DNA of 64,000 nt from Pseudoalteromonas sp. P1-25 (GTDB lineage Bacteria > Pseudomonadota > Gammaproteobacteria > Enterobacterales > Alteromonadaceae). Positions 1 through 9,292 of the stretch are shown one piece after another. Below the pieces are notes generated by a model. It did no database searches and had not been told where the DNA came from. It worked only from the letters and a program-made list of their open reading frames with translations. The position numbers and the translations under genes are program-made. How positions within the stretch are numbered: the first letter of the stretch is position 1; every line of letters starts with the position of its first letter. The stretch spans positions 1 through 64,000 of the forward strand of contig NZ_LKDW01000007.1 of assembly GCF_001401805.1 (NCBI RefSeq), given 5' to 3'.

Positions 1-152
1 TAAAAAATTCTCATTTACGACTGCATGGATGCAGAAGGTAGAGCAATGCAGGAGCAATTGCCGAGAACAACTAAATAGCGAATTTTTTGCCTTGCCATCA
101 ACACGTTTATCCATCCTCAAAATAGATCACTTAATTATGCGGATTGGTATAA
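1..152. repeat. candidate dispersed intergenic element
   Basis: Non-coding AT-rich DNA at the window edge. It holds the palindrome TGCATGGATGCA followed by GCAATGCAGGAGCAATTGC. The stretch resembles, from memory only, a short non-coding element that recurs in Pseudoalteromonas intergenic regions. No second copy lies in this window, so the call rests on recall, not on anything seen here. Confidence 0.22.
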
Positions 153-343
153 ATGTTAAATAACGCGCTTCAATAGGCCTCTGTAGTCCAGTTTAAATAA
201 GACTTTAGTCATAAATAGTAATTTTATTTTGAAATTCGAAACTATTAACCCCTTGTTTATAAATATAAATTTTTATAAATACGATTTCATGTAAATGTTT
301 TGTAATAAAAGATGTTGACGTTACATTATTCATTTGTGATTAT

Positions 344-372
344 GCTCACTAGCTGAGCCAATGCTCATTGAG
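344..372. promoter_or_regulatory. two short dyads upstream of the porin/ABC operon
   Basis: GCTCA-N5-TGAGC (344-358) and CTCA-T-TGAG (364-372) lie about 90-115 bases before the porin start. Repeated CTCA/TGAG half-sites are the kind of pattern an operator has. The SorC-type regulator encoded after the transport operon is the obvious candidate to bind here, but nothing in the sequence proves that. Confidence 0.3.
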
Positions 373-457
373 AAGTTTAAAAACACATTTTAGTAAAATG
401 CTCATTTGCTTTAGCTGCACACTGAAAATACACAACACACTAAATAGAGAGTTCATT

Positions 458-1780
458 ATGTTAAATAATAAGAAAGCTAAATTTGCGCTAACGTTAGTAG
501 CAGCAGCGTTGGCGGCGCCAGCACAAGCAGATATGTCAGATTACTTTGACCGCCTTGACGTTAACTTTCTAGCAATGCAAAACTTTCAGTCTATTCAAGC
601 TAAAGACGGTTCATTTCGTCCTGAAGATGAAGAGCAATCATCAGGTTTTGGGCGTATAAGAGCTAACTTAATGCTTAAGTTTCATATCAATGAATACATT
701 ACTGCCGACATTGATATAGCCGAAGAGCCAAACGATTTTGGCGGCGGCGACCGTGATTTTTCGTTTCATAATGACTTTGCAGGTATTGAATTCGATTTAC
801 TTGGCTTATACGGCACACCAAACGAAAACGAAAATTTAACGCTTCGTTTAGGTAATATTGGTGCCTCTCCATTTCAGTTTAAAGGTTTTCAAGATGGCGC
901 TGATAACCAAGGTAATGCCTTAATTGGTAACGGCATTAACGACTACGCAACCGCAGAAAACGGTGCACAATTAAGCTACACAGAAACATTTGACAGTGGT
1001 GTGCTTCGTTCTTACAACGTGGCGGGTCATATTACAACATCAAGTTTTGGTGAAGCATTCCAAGAAGATAGAGGCTTTAACTACCGCTTACAAGGTACGT
1101 TAGAGTTTGAAGGTGGCTTTAAAGTTGGTTTAAATTACTTACAAGCTAACCAAGGCGACCAGCTTCGTTTTGAAAATGGCGTAGCAAGCTTAGATGGACT
1201 TACTACAACAAATTACCGTTTTGGTGATGGCGAAAACTATAACTTTTCGGCTTCTCCTTCAAGCGAACGTGATACTCACGTAGGTGTTATGCCAGGCCTT
1301 GATCAGTCTATCATTCAATTAAATTTAGCGTATCAGCCATCAGATCAAACCAGCATCATATTAATGTTAGGTAAATCGTCTGACGATTACACCTTTGCAG
1401 ACTCTGCAGGTAACGCAGTGGCAGGTATTACCTACTTTGGCACAAATGGCGTAGCAGACGAAAACGGCACCACATTTGATTCAAACAGCGTAATTAAAGG
1501 CGAGAGCTCAGTAGAATATTACGCAGTTGAAGCGCAGCAATACATTATTCCTGAAAAACTTTACGTAGCCGCACGCTATGCAGAGTCAGAAAACACTTCC
1601 GATTTAATCAGCCAAAACGATAACACCGTTGAGCGCTTACAAGTAGCCGCAGGTTACTGGTTTACTGATTCAACACTATTAAAAGTTGAGTATGTAAACC
1701 AAGAAGAAGGCGCAAACTCAGGTGGTCAAATTGGCCGTGGTTTTGACGGTTTCACCTCAGAAATCTCAGTTAAATTTTAA
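458..1780 (+). CDS. outer-membrane porin, probably for carbohydrate or polyol uptake
   Basis: 440-residue protein with a signal peptide (basic start, hydrophobic stretch, cleavage near APAQA-D at about residue 25) followed by alternating short polar and aromatic strands. It ends in a C-terminal phenylalanine (SVKF), the hallmark of an outer-membrane beta-barrel. An open frame extends upstream to about 368, but the ATG at 458 gives a proper signal peptide, so it is the chosen start. The porin is co-directional with the ABC importer genes that follow 139 bases later, which suggests it lets the same solute cross the outer membrane. The exact substrate cannot be read from the sequence. Family membership is inferred from architecture. 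Confidence 0.75.
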   Translation: MLNNKKAKFALTLVAAALAAPAQADMSDYFDRLDVNFLAMQNFQSIQAKDGSFRPEDEEQSSGFGRIRANLMLKFHINEYITADIDIAEEPNDFGGGDRDFSFHNDFAGIEFDLLGLYGTPNENENLTLRLGNIGASPFQFKGFQDGADNQGNALIGNGINDYATAENGAQLSYTETFDSGVLRSYNVAGHITTSSFGEAFQEDRGFNYRLQGTLEFEGGFKVGLNYLQANQGDQLRFENGVASLDGLTTTNYRFGDGENYNFSASPSSERDTHVGVMPGLDQSIIQLNLAYQPSDQTSIILMLGKSSDDYTFADSAGNAVAGITYFGTNGVADENGTTFDSNSVIKGESSVEYYAVEAQQYIIPEKLYVAARYAESENTSDLISQNDNTVERLQVAAGYWFTDSTLLKVEYVNQEEGANSGGQIGRGFDGFTSEISVKF

Positions 1781-1811
1781 ATAGCTTACTAACTTACTGT
1801 TTGGTTTAAAG

Positions 1812-1844
1812 GTAATTTCAGCGTTGTAAATACGTTGAAATTAC
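1812..1844 (+). promoter_or_regulatory. intercistronic hairpin
   Basis: Arms GTAATTTCAGCG (1812-1823) and CGTTGAAATTAC (1833-1844) pair over 12 positions with one G-U, around a 9-base loop. No T-run follows, so it looks more like an mRNA-stability or processing structure between the porin and the binding-protein gene than a strong terminator. Confidence 0.45.
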
Positions 1845-1919
1845 TCACCGCTTTATTTACTAAGGCGCTTTACAGTTATTTTTTAAGCGTCATTTAACAT
1901 ATTTATGAGGGTTAACCCG

Positions 1920-3224
1920 ATGAAAACTAAATTATTAATGCTCGCGTGTTCAGTTATGGCTATTAACGTAGCCGCTAAAGAAACCATAACCATTGCCACT
2001 GTTAACAATGGTGACATGATCACCATGAAAGAGCTAAGCAATCATTTTGAAGAACAAAACCCAGATATTTCATTAAAATGGGTAACACTTGAAGAAAATA
2101 TTTTACGTCAACGTGTAACAACCGATGTTGCCACAAAAGGCGGCCAATACGACGTAATGACTATTGGCACCTATGAAGTGCCAATTTGGGGTAAACAAAA
2201 CTGGCTAACTGAGCTTGATAACCTAGGTGAAAATTACGACGTTGATGACTTACTACCTGCTATTCGCAGTGGTTTAACGATAGATAACAAATTATACGCG
2301 GCCCCATTTTATGGCGAAAGCTCTATGGTTATGTACCGTACAGATCTAATGGAAAAAGCCGGTTTAGAAATGCCAAACGCGCCTACGTGGAGCTTTATTC
2401 AAAAAGCTGCAAAAGCAATGACCAATAAAGATGAAGGTGTTTATGGCCTTTGTTTACGTGGTAAGGCAGGTTGGGGCGAAAATGTGGCTTTAATTACTTC
2501 AATGGCAAATTCGTTTGGCGCTCGTTGGTTTGATGAAAATTGGAAACCACAATTTAACACCCCAGAGTGGAAGGCTACACTCCAGTACTATGTAGATGTT
2601 ATGAAAGAGTCTGGTCCTGCGGGTTCGTCAGCGAATGGCTTTAACGAAAACCTAGCGTTATTTCAAACGGGTAAATGTGGTATTTGGATTGATGCAACGG
2701 TTGCTGGCGCATTTGTAACCAATAAAAAAGATTCTGAAGTAGCTGATAAAGTAGGCTTTGCACTTGCACCTGATAATGGCCTTGGTAAACGTGGTAATTG
2801 GCTATGGTCATGGACACTTGCAATTCCTTCAAGCAGTAAAAAATCTGATGCTGCAATGAAATTTATTAGCTGGGCTACATCAAAAGAATACAGCCAATTA
2901 GTTGCCGATAACAAAGGCTGGGCAAAGGTACCACCAGGGACTCGCGCATCACTTTATGAAAACGAGCAATACATGAATGCAGCACCGTTTGCACAAATAA
3001 CGCTTGATTCTATTAATTCGGCCGACCCGAAAAATCCTACTGTAAAACCCGTACCTTATGTTGGCATTCAGTTTGTGGCTATTCCTGAATTTCAAGGCAT
3101 TGGCACGGCTGTTGGGCAACAGTTTTCTGCTGCACTTACTGGGCAAATGACTGTTGAGCAAGCGTTAAGCACATCACAGCGCTTAGTTGAGCGCACCATG
3201 CGTAAAGCACGCTACCCTAAATAA
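1920..3224 (+). CDS. ABC sugar/polyol transporter, periplasmic substrate-binding protein (SmoE-like)
   Basis: 434-residue extracellular solute-binding protein of the family-1 (MalE/UgpB) fold. An N-terminal signal peptide ends near AINVAA-K, and the mature protein begins with the TITIATVNNGDM strand typical of sorbitol/mannitol-type binding proteins. A GAGG ribosome-binding site lies seven bases before the ATG at 1920; an upstream in-frame start at 1905 lacks one. It would capture the solute in the periplasm and hand it to the two permeases encoded directly downstream. The polyol assignment is by overall resemblance and by the SorC-family regulator nearby; no polyol dehydrogenase gene is in the window. 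Confidence 0.82.
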   Translation: MKTKLLMLACSVMAINVAAKETITIATVNNGDMITMKELSNHFEEQNPDISLKWVTLEENILRQRVTTDVATKGGQYDVMTIGTYEVPIWGKQNWLTELDNLGENYDVDDLLPAIRSGLTIDNKLYAAPFYGESSMVMYRTDLMEKAGLEMPNAPTWSFIQKAAKAMTNKDEGVYGLCLRGKAGWGENVALITSMANSFGARWFDENWKPQFNTPEWKATLQYYVDVMKESGPAGSSANGFNENLALFQTGKCGIWIDATVAGAFVTNKKDSEVADKVGFALAPDNGLGKRGNWLWSWTLAIPSSSKKSDAAMKFISWATSKEYSQLVADNKGWAKVPPGTRASLYENEQYMNAAPFAQITLDSINSADPKNPTVKPVPYVGIQFVAIPEFQGIGTAVGQQFSAALTGQMTVEQALSTSQRLVERTMRKARYPK

Positions 3225-3231
3225 GTAGGCG

Positions 3232-3260
3232 GGTAAGTTAAATGCTTACCTCGTATTTTT
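3232..3260 (+). terminator. partial terminator after the binding-protein gene
   Basis: GGTAAG (3232-3237), a 7-base loop and CTTACC (3245-3250) are followed by TCGTATTTTT. The short stem and interrupted T-run suggest leaky termination inside the operon, a common way to make more binding protein than permease. Confidence 0.45.
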
Positions 3261-3261
3261 C

Positions 3262-3325
3262 GTCAGCATTAGCATGTTATCTAGTAGCCGTTTGTCGTTG
3301 TTACTAAGGTTAATGCTGACTTTTT
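3262..3325 (+). promoter_or_regulatory. long-loop hairpin with T-run between binding protein and permease
   Basis: GTCAGCATTA (3262-3271) pairs perfectly with TAATGCTGAC (3311-3320), and TTTTT follows at once (3321-3325). The loop is about 39 bases. The ribosome-binding site of the first permease (GAAGG) starts directly after the T-run, so the structure could act as a second attenuator or as a barrier to mRNA decay. Confidence 0.4.
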
Positions 3326-3338
3326 GAAGGTCACTGAT

Positions 3339-4211
3339 ATGGCAACTACACAGTCTCGTACGCTTGCACGCATAATGCTATTTCCTAGTGTAATTTTATT
3401 ACTAGGATGGATGATAGTGCCGCTGTGCATGACACTCTATTTCTCATTTGTAGATTACAACTTACTTATTCCTGGTGAACGTGAATTTGTAGGCTTTTTA
3501 AACTACGAGTTTTTTTTAACAGATCCTGCATTTGTTGAATCCTTTTTTAATACCCTTTATTTAGTAACGGGTGTATTAGCTATCACTATTTGTGGTGGTA
3601 TTGGTTTAGCTGTTCTCCTCGACCAAGCAATATGGGGGCGAAACTATGTTCGTATTATGGTTCTCGCCCCATTTTTTGTTATGCCAACCGTATCGGCTTT
3701 GGTGTGGAAAAACATGTTTATGAACCCTGTAAATGGATTATTTGCACATTTTGCAATATGGCTTGGGTTTGAGCCAATCGACTTTTTTGCACAAATGCCG
3801 TTGTTTTCAATCATTATTATTGTTTCTTGGCAGTGGTTACCGTTTGCAGCGTTGATATTACTCACGGCAATTCAATCGCTTGACCGCGAACAACTCGAAG
3901 CTGCCGATTTAGATGGTGCCGGGCCTTTTAGTAAGTTTTTTTACATAGTGCTACCGCATTTATCACGCGCTGTTACCGCTGTTATTTTAATTGAAACTAT
4001 ATTTTTACTGTCTATTTTTGCAGAAATTTTAGTGACAACCAGTGGCGGGCCTGGGTATGCATCAACCAACATTACCTACTTAATTTACACCCAATCGTTA
4101 TTACAATTTGATGTAGGCGGGGGCTCAGCAGGAGGCATAGTTGCAGTAATTATTGCCAATATTGTAGCCATATTTTTAATGCGCCTTATTGGTAAAAACT
4201 TAGAGGGTTAA
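3339..4211 (+). CDS. ABC sugar/polyol transporter permease 1 (MalF/SmoF type)
   Basis: 290-residue inner-membrane permease with six predicted hydrophobic segments. It carries the EAA-type cytoplasmic loop (about residues 185-205, with EAADLDGAGPFSKFF) that docks on the ATPase. The chosen ATG at 3339 has GAAGG eight bases upstream; the in-frame TTG at 3324 is less likely. It stops two bases before the second permease starts, so the two are translated as a unit. Together they form the transmembrane channel of the importer. Confidence 0.85.
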   Translation: MATTQSRTLARIMLFPSVILLLGWMIVPLCMTLYFSFVDYNLLIPGEREFVGFLNYEFFLTDPAFVESFFNTLYLVTGVLAITICGGIGLAVLLDQAIWGRNYVRIMVLAPFFVMPTVSALVWKNMFMNPVNGLFAHFAIWLGFEPIDFFAQMPLFSIIIIVSWQWLPFAALILLTAIQSLDREQLEAADLDGAGPFSKFFYIVLPHLSRAVTAVILIETIFLLSIFAEILVTTSGGPGYASTNITYLIYTQSLLQFDVGGGSAGGIVAVIIANIVAIFLMRLIGKNLEG

Positions 4212-4213
4212 TC

Positions 4214-5044
4214 ATGGCTAGTGCAGCAAATAAAAAATCAAAACTAATTTATACCCTGGCAGCATGGACCATCAGTGGGATGATTTTTTTCCCAATTTTG
4301 TGGACATTAATCACCAGTTTTAAAACCGAAGCAGAAGCAATATCAGCCACACCCGCGTTATTTGCTTTTGATTGGACGCTGGAAAACTACCAAGATGTGT
4401 TAGCGCGCTCGCCGTATTTTGACCACTTTTGGAACTCAGTGGTTATATCACTAGGCTCAAGTTTATTGGGCTTATTAATAGCGGTACCAGCCGCGTGGTC
4501 AATGGCGTTTGTACAAACGAAAAAAACTAAAAACCTACTTATGTGGATGCTTTCTACAAAAATGCTCCCGCCGGTAGGGGTGTTAATTCCTATTTATTTA
4601 CTCTTTAGAGACTTTGCTTTGTTAGATACAAAACTGGGCTTAGTTATTGTTATGACCTTAATAAACTTACCAATTATGGTATGGATGTTATACACCTACT
4701 TTAGAGAAATTCCGGGTGAAATTTTAGAAGCGTCACGAATGGATGGCGCAACTATTGGCGAAGAAATATTTCATGTATTACTGCCAATCGCATTACCTGG
4801 CATAGCCTCAACATTACTGTTAAACGTAATTTTGGCATGGAACGAAGCATTTTGGACACTCATTTTAACCGCTGCGAATGCCGCACCACTAACGGCATTT
4901 ATTGCCAGTTACTCAAGCCCAGAAGGGTTATTTTACGCCAAGTTGTCGGCAGCTTCTGCCATGGCCATTGTGCCAATATTAATTCTTGGTTGGTTTAGTC
5001 AAAAACAATTAGTGCGCGGCTTAAGCTTTGGCGCAGTAAAGTAG
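4214..5044 (+). CDS. ABC sugar/polyol transporter permease 2 (MalG/SmoG type)
   Basis: 276-residue inner-membrane permease. Hydrophobic segments are visible from residue 14 onward, and the conserved loop [15 protein letters not shown] (about residues 174-188) is the EAA motif that contacts the ATPase. AGAGGG precedes the ATG. The gene sits between permease 1 (2-base gap) and the ATPase (10-base gap), so it is certainly part of the same operon. It is the second half of the channel. Confidence 0.86.
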   Translation: MASAANKKSKLIYTLAAWTISGMIFFPILWTLITSFKTEAEAISATPALFAFDWTLENYQDVLARSPYFDHFWNSVVISLGSSLLGLLIAVPAAWSMAFVQTKKTKNLLMWMLSTKMLPPVGVLIPIYLLFRDFALLDTKLGLVIVMTLINLPIMVWMLYTYFREIPGEILEASRMDGATIGEEIFHVLLPIALPGIASTLLLNVILAWNEAFWTLILTAANAAPLTAFIASYSSPEGLFYAKLSAASAMAIVPILILGWFSQKQLVRGLSFGAVK

Positions 5045-5054
5045 GAGAACACAC

Positions 5055-6068
5055 ATGGGCAGCATCACACTAAAAAAAGTAACTAAAAGTTTTGATGAAG
5101 TAAACGTAATTAAACCGCTTGATTTAGAGATAAAAGACGGCGAATTTATTGTATTTGTAGGGCCGTCGGGCTGTGGTAAATCAACATTACTACGTATGAT
5201 TGCCGGATTAGAAGACACAACCAGCGGCACAATTGAGATTGATGGCCAAGATGCAACACAGACGCCACCGGCAAAACGTGGCTTAGCTATGGTATTTCAA
5301 TCATACGCTTTATACCCGCACATGAGTGTACGCAATAATATTGCGTTTCCACTAAAGCGTGCAAAAGTAAGCCCTGCTGAAATTGAAAGTAAAATAGCAA
5401 ATGCCGCTAAAATACTCAATTTAACTGATTACTTAGACCGTAAACCAGGGCAATTATCGGGCGGGCAGCGCCAACGTGTAGCAATAGGTCGCGCAATAGT
5501 AAGGCAACCGTCGGCATTTTTGTTTGACGAACCGCTTTCAAATTTAGATGCATCGTTGCGTGTAAATATGCGCTTAGAAATTTCAGAGCTACACAAAAGC
5601 TTAGCTACAACAATGATTTATGTAACACATGACCAAGTTGAAGCAATGACAATGGCAGACAGAATTGCCGTATTTAATGGTGGCATTATTGAGCAAGTTG
5701 GTACGCCACTTGAGCTGTATCAGCACCCGGTAAATAAATTTGTGGCAGGCTTTATTGGTTCACCAAAAATGAACTTTATTGAAGTAGATAACGATAGCCA
5801 TGCACAAACGCACAGTTTAGGTGTGCGTCCTGAGCACTTTGAAATTTCATCTGAGACAGGTACTTGGCAAGGTACTGTAGGCGTAATCGAGCATTTAGGT
5901 TCTGAAAGCTTTTTACATGTAACCATTGAAGGTGGCAGTACGGTTACAGTAAAAGCAGATGGCGATTGCCCACTAAAATATGGCGACACTATCTATTTAA
6001 GTGCGCCTGAGCACAAGGTACATAGATTTGATAAAAATGGGTTAACGATTAAAAACCCAACAGTTTAA
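5055..6068 (+). CDS. ABC sugar/polyol transporter ATPase (MalK/SmoK/UgpC type)
   Basis: 337-residue ATPase with a complete nucleotide-binding domain: Walker [10 protein letters not shown] (about residues 36-44), signature [14 protein letters not shown], Walker [12 protein letters not shown] and the switch histidine in [10 protein letters not shown]. The C-terminal third is the TOBE/OB-fold regulatory domain seen in MalK-type proteins ([10 protein letters not shown]). It powers the importer formed with the two upstream permeases and is the last gene of the transport operon. A 14-bp inverted repeat follows. Confidence 0.88.
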   Translation: MGSITLKKVTKSFDEVNVIKPLDLEIKDGEFIVFVGPSGCGKSTLLRMIAGLEDTTSGTIEIDGQDATQTPPAKRGLAMVFQSYALYPHMSVRNNIAFPLKRAKVSPAEIESKIANAAKILNLTDYLDRKPGQLSGGQRQRVAIGRAIVRQPSAFLFDEPLSNLDASLRVNMRLEISELHKSLATTMIYVTHDQVEAMTMADRIAVFNGGIIEQVGTPLELYQHPVNKFVAGFIGSPKMNFIEVDNDSHAQTHSLGVRPEHFEISSETGTWQGTVGVIEHLGSESFLHVTIEGGSTVTVKADGDCPLKYGDTIYLSAPEHKVHRFDKNGLTIKNPTV

Positions 6069-6080
6069 TCCGCTGTTTTA

Positions 6081-6123
6081 AACCAATACTTTAGAAATAG
6101 CAAATTTACCTAAAGTATTGGTT
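6081..6123 (+). terminator. stem-loop after the ABC operon
   Basis: AACCAATACTTTAG (6081-6094) and CTAAAGTATTGGTT (6110-6123) form a perfect 14-bp stem with a 15-base loop. There is only an AT-rich tail (ATTAAATTAAT), no long T-run. It either ends the transport operon or stabilises its mRNA; an operator role for the downstream regulator gene is also possible. Confidence 0.5.
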
Positions 6124-6232
6124 ATTAAATTAATGTGACACTTCGGCATTTTATAAATGAATGATATATTTGCAAATATTATAAAATGATTTATCGCTAA
6201 AATTAAGCGGCTTATCAAAATAAGAGGTTTAT

Positions 6233-7192
6233 GTGGCAAAGCTATCAAATACAGAAATACGTAAGCTCGATGATGCAGCTAGAGCAGGGTGGCTCTATTA
6301 TGTTGCGGGTAAAACACAAGACGAAATTGCCAAAAAGCTCAATGTATCTCGTCAATCGGCTCAGCGTATGGTGGCATTATCTGTAAGCCAAGGGCTTATA
6401 AAAGTAAGGCTCGATCATCCTATTGCTAAATGCATGGATTTAGCAGAAAAAATTAAAAGCCGCTTTGGTTTAGACTCCTGTGAAGTAGTGCCAAGTGATG
6501 GTTCAGATCCAAACTCTACAGTGGGTTTAGCGCAAGCCGGCGCAGCTGAGATACAGCGCCATTTAAAATCGGAAACACCGAAAATTTTAGCTATGGGTAC
6601 TGGGCGCGTATTACGTGCATGTGTTGATGAACTGCCAACGCTAGATTGTAGCCAACACAAAGTAGTGGCTATGCTTGGTAATATGGCACTTGATGGGTCG
6701 GCTTCACCTTATGATGTGGTTGTTAGAATGGCCGAGCATATAAATGCAAAGCATTACCCAATGCCGCTTCCTGTATTACCAAGAAGTGTTGAAGAGAAAC
6801 AGCAATTGCATTCACAGCATAATATTACCAGTAACTTAAAATTGGCCACTCAAGCCGATGTGACTTTTGTTGGTGTAGGTAGCTTAGGCGAAAAATCGCC
6901 ATTACATATCGATGGCTTTGTAGATGAGCAAGAACTAAAAGAGCTACAAAATTTAGGAGCTGTTGGCGAAATGATCAGCTGGGTTTACGACAAACGCGGC
7001 CAATTAATTGATTGCACTGTAAACCAACGCGTTGCCAGTACGCCATTAAAAATTGAAGGTAATAAACAAATTTATGCCATAGCTGCAGGTGAAGATAAAG
7101 TACTTGCGATACTTGGTGCAGTTAGATCAAATATGATCAGCGGTTTAATTACTAATGAATACACCGCAGAACGTATTTTAAGTATGGATTAG
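6233..7192 (+). CDS. SorC/DeoR-family sugar-responsive transcriptional regulator
   Basis: 319-residue protein: an N-terminal helix-turn-helix (about residues 18-60, TQDEIAKKLNVSRQSAQRMV) and a C-terminal SorC-type effector domain with the phosphosugar-isomerase-like fold (residues ~65-315, including LAMGTGRVLRACV and GVGSLGEKSPL). The start is GTG at 6233 with AAGAGG just upstream; the ATG two bases earlier is out of frame. Position directly after the ABC importer, same strand, suggests local control of that operon by a sugar phosphate or polyol. No catabolic gene accompanies it here, which is unusual for this type of locus. Confidence 0.83.
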   Translation: MAKLSNTEIRKLDDAARAGWLYYVAGKTQDEIAKKLNVSRQSAQRMVALSVSQGLIKVRLDHPIAKCMDLAEKIKSRFGLDSCEVVPSDGSDPNSTVGLAQAGAAEIQRHLKSETPKILAMGTGRVLRACVDELPTLDCSQHKVVAMLGNMALDGSASPYDVVVRMAEHINAKHYPMPLPVLPRSVEEKQQLHSQHNITSNLKLATQADVTFVGVGSLGEKSPLHIDGFVDEQELKELQNLGAVGEMISWVYDKRGQLIDCTVNQRVASTPLKIEGNKQIYAIAAGEDKVLAILGAVRSNMISGLITNEYTAERILSMD

Positions 7193-7521
7193 CCTAGGTT
7201 GTTTTAGGCAACTTTTTAAAACCTACGGTAAAGCTGGCTGAATGAGTTTTTATTTTCAAAAAGGAAACCTAACTGGCTTTTTTAAATACGAACAAACTTT
7301 GTATAAATTTAGGCATTTTAAAACGTGTTTAAAAAGTACTGTGATGAATGAACGTTGATGAAAATTACAATCTAAAAGCCTATGTGTTTAAAACTTTAAA
7401 GTAACCAACGCTTAAAGTACTTTGTGAGAAATACAGTCAGTAAAGTGCTGAGTGTAATGAATAATAAAAGCGTAATGATCAGGAATAAACTAAAAAGCAT
7501 AGTTTGCTAAAAACAAACCTA

Positions 7522-7573
7522 ATGTCCGATACCGTCTAGTATTGGACATAGCAGGAGTGTATTACACACTCCT
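7522..7573. other. two adjacent hairpins in a gene-poor stretch
   Basis: ATGTCCGATAC / GTATTGGACAT (7522-7532 with 7539-7549, one G-U pair) is followed by AGGAGTGT / ACACTCCT (7553-7560 with 7566-7573). The rest of 7193-7765 shows no convincing gene. The second hairpin, followed by TTATTATA, could be a weak terminator for either flank. Confidence 0.4.
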
Positions 7574-7765
7574 TATTATAATATACATAACTACCTATAA
7601 TTTATATTATGTTAAATAAGATGAATTATTACATAACCAAAGTAAGTAGCTTCTATTATTTGTGGTTAAACCCCTATTTATGATGTTTTGAGTAATACCG
7701 TTTAAAGTTGCTCTTTCAAAGTGCTTTAATACATTCCTATTAAAATTTATGCATGATACATTTAT

Positions 7766-8371
7766 TTAGTCAGCTTTAGTCTCTCTTTTATGTTGGGTTT
7801 CCATTTCAGGTTTTAGCTTCTCATGCCAATTCTTTGCTCTAATCCGCATTTTGACTTCGGAAAGACTATTTTCATACAGTCCATCAATTAGTGTTTCATT
7901 GTGAATAATTAATCTTTCTAAATGGTATAGTTCTTCTAAGGCATCATTTATTGTTGTGATATTTTTTATATAATCAATCTTTGAATTATATGTCTTCTCA
8001 GCATCCTTGAACCTCTTATTAGCTTCATCACTCAAGGTATCAATTAATTTCAAAATACATTTCATATTATCAGCCTCTAAATTAGAGTCAAAAACTAGGC
8101 TAGACAATGAATTAACCTTATATTTTAGATTTAGGTGAACAGAATGATATCTAGAAATTAAAACGTACAAATCTCGTTTAATTTTACTTAATTGAACAAG
8201 TTCTTCATGCTCTCTAGACATACGCGAATTTTTGTATGTTTTAACACTAATATATACAGCAGAACAACCTATCAAAAAAGTTATCAAGGGTTGAAAAGCT
8301 CCTAAAATAAGTAAAAAACTCTCTAAAAGTTTAATCAATTCTATTCCTGTATTTAAAATGTAGTTTTTCAA
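7766..8371 (-). CDS. unknown membrane-anchored coiled-coil protein
   Basis: 201 residues. One or two hydrophobic stretches at about residues 18-45 form an N-terminal membrane anchor; the rest is charged, helical and likely coiled coil. I do not recognise a family. There is no ATG: the best start is TTG at 8371, which has GGAG four bases upstream. The gene overlaps, in another frame, the 3' end of a truncated nuclease gene, which suggests it arrived by an insertion that replaced most of that nuclease. It lies in a poorly coding, AT-rich stretch, consistent with acquired DNA. Function cannot be stated. Confidence 0.55.
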   Translation of the reverse strand: MKNYILNTGIELIKLLESFLLILGAFQPLITFLIGCSAVYISVKTYKNSRMSREHEELVQLSKIKRDLYVLISRYHSVHLNLKYKVNSLSSLVFDSNLEADNMKCILKLIDTLSDEANKRFKDAEKTYNSKIDYIKNITTINDALEELYHLERLIIHNETLIDGLYENSLSEVKMRIRAKNWHEKLKPEMETQHKRETKAD

Positions 8372-8543
8372 GTGTCTCCAAAATAGTGGCTTTTCGCAAC
8401 TTATTTATTATATAAACGCTTCGCTCAATTGTATTGCCATTATCTAAACCTGTTGGGCAACCTTGTAAACAGTTGTCTGCACTTGCACTGTGCGCAAAAC
8501 ATAACCCTGTAAGTACTATTGATGCCTTTATTATTGTGTTCAT
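8331..8543 (-). pseudogene. 5' remnant of a secreted DNA/RNA non-specific endonuclease
   Basis: 70 residues: a signal peptide (cleavage near SASA-D at residue 22) and then a stretch with CLQGCPTG and ERSVY, which resembles the very start of mature secreted beta-beta-alpha-metal nucleases of the NucA/Serratia type. After about residue 48 the resemblance stops, and the catalytic DRGH region is absent. GAGGA precedes the ATG, so the fragment may still be expressed and exported. The gene appears truncated by the DNA that carries the overlapping 201-residue gene. The family call rests on a short motif and should be treated as probable, not certain. Confidence 0.5.
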
Positions 8544-8989
8544 TGTTTTATCCTCAATTAAATGAGGGTAAAAATTAGCAGTACATTATTACAGCAATAT
8601 GTATCTAACTAATTGTTTATAAATACAATAATATCGTCTTAGGCTTTTGGTATTACTAATATAAGTCGTGAGTATACAGTTACCCTCGCCTTATATTTAA
8701 CGCAATAACGTTGTTTGTAGACCTAGCGAATAAAGGGGTTTTTATACACCTACAAGCATTATGTTAAATTGCGCTCTTTGTGGTTTTCTATGTATAATCA
8801 CCCTAATATAAAGCGTATACGCACACTTATTGCGTGTAAATATTAATCAATTAAAAGCGATTTATACTTTAATGGTTTAATACTAAAAAATAGATGAAAA
8901 CAAAAAAGCGGTTTGAGTAACCTAATTATATAAAAATTAATACAGCTCTAACGGCATGGTTTTATGTACGTGTTAGCCAAAATGGTTAA

Positions 8990-9292
8990 CTAGGCCTTTA
9001 AAACTAAGGTGTTTTGAAACTTTTTATCAGCCAAAAATTCACCCATTAACGAAGTTACTCGTACTAGTTTTTCATCCATTACTCAGTGCCGTGCTTTTTC
9101 GGTCCTAGTAGGTGTTACGTTTGCTAATAATTGAACTAATTTAAGTGTGCAACATCATAAAATCTGGGGTTCATGTTCTAAGTTTTTAAACTCACCTGTC
9201 ATTATTTTTTTGCACTGGGCATTAAGGTACATCAGTATTTTTGAAGTATTTGATACACCATAGTTAAATAAATCGGGTGCAATAACTTTGTG
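8990..9292 (-). pseudogene. decayed reading frame of unknown origin
   Basis: One minus-strand frame of 101 codons has only two internal stops (both TGA) and reads like ordinary protein: 45 residues including LFNYGVSNTSKILMYLN, then 23 residues, then 30 residues including MDEKLVRVTSLMGEF, ending in TAG. Upstream the frame is full of stops. This looks like a dead gene, but no family is recognised and chance is not excluded. The rest of 8544-9516 shows no supported feature apart from a weak 44-residue plus-strand frame at about 9325-9456. Confidence 0.3.

Noticed and set aside
2641..2914. Minus-strand frames inside the binding-protein gene
   Set aside because: They overlap a clearly coding gene in full, have no RBS and show no protein-like features; they are shadows, as are similar frames inside most long genes here.
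9000..9180. Two in-frame TGA codons as selenocysteine positions
   Set aside because: No SECIS-like hairpin follows either TGA, the upstream frame is full of stops, and the reading looks decayed; a dead gene is much simpler.
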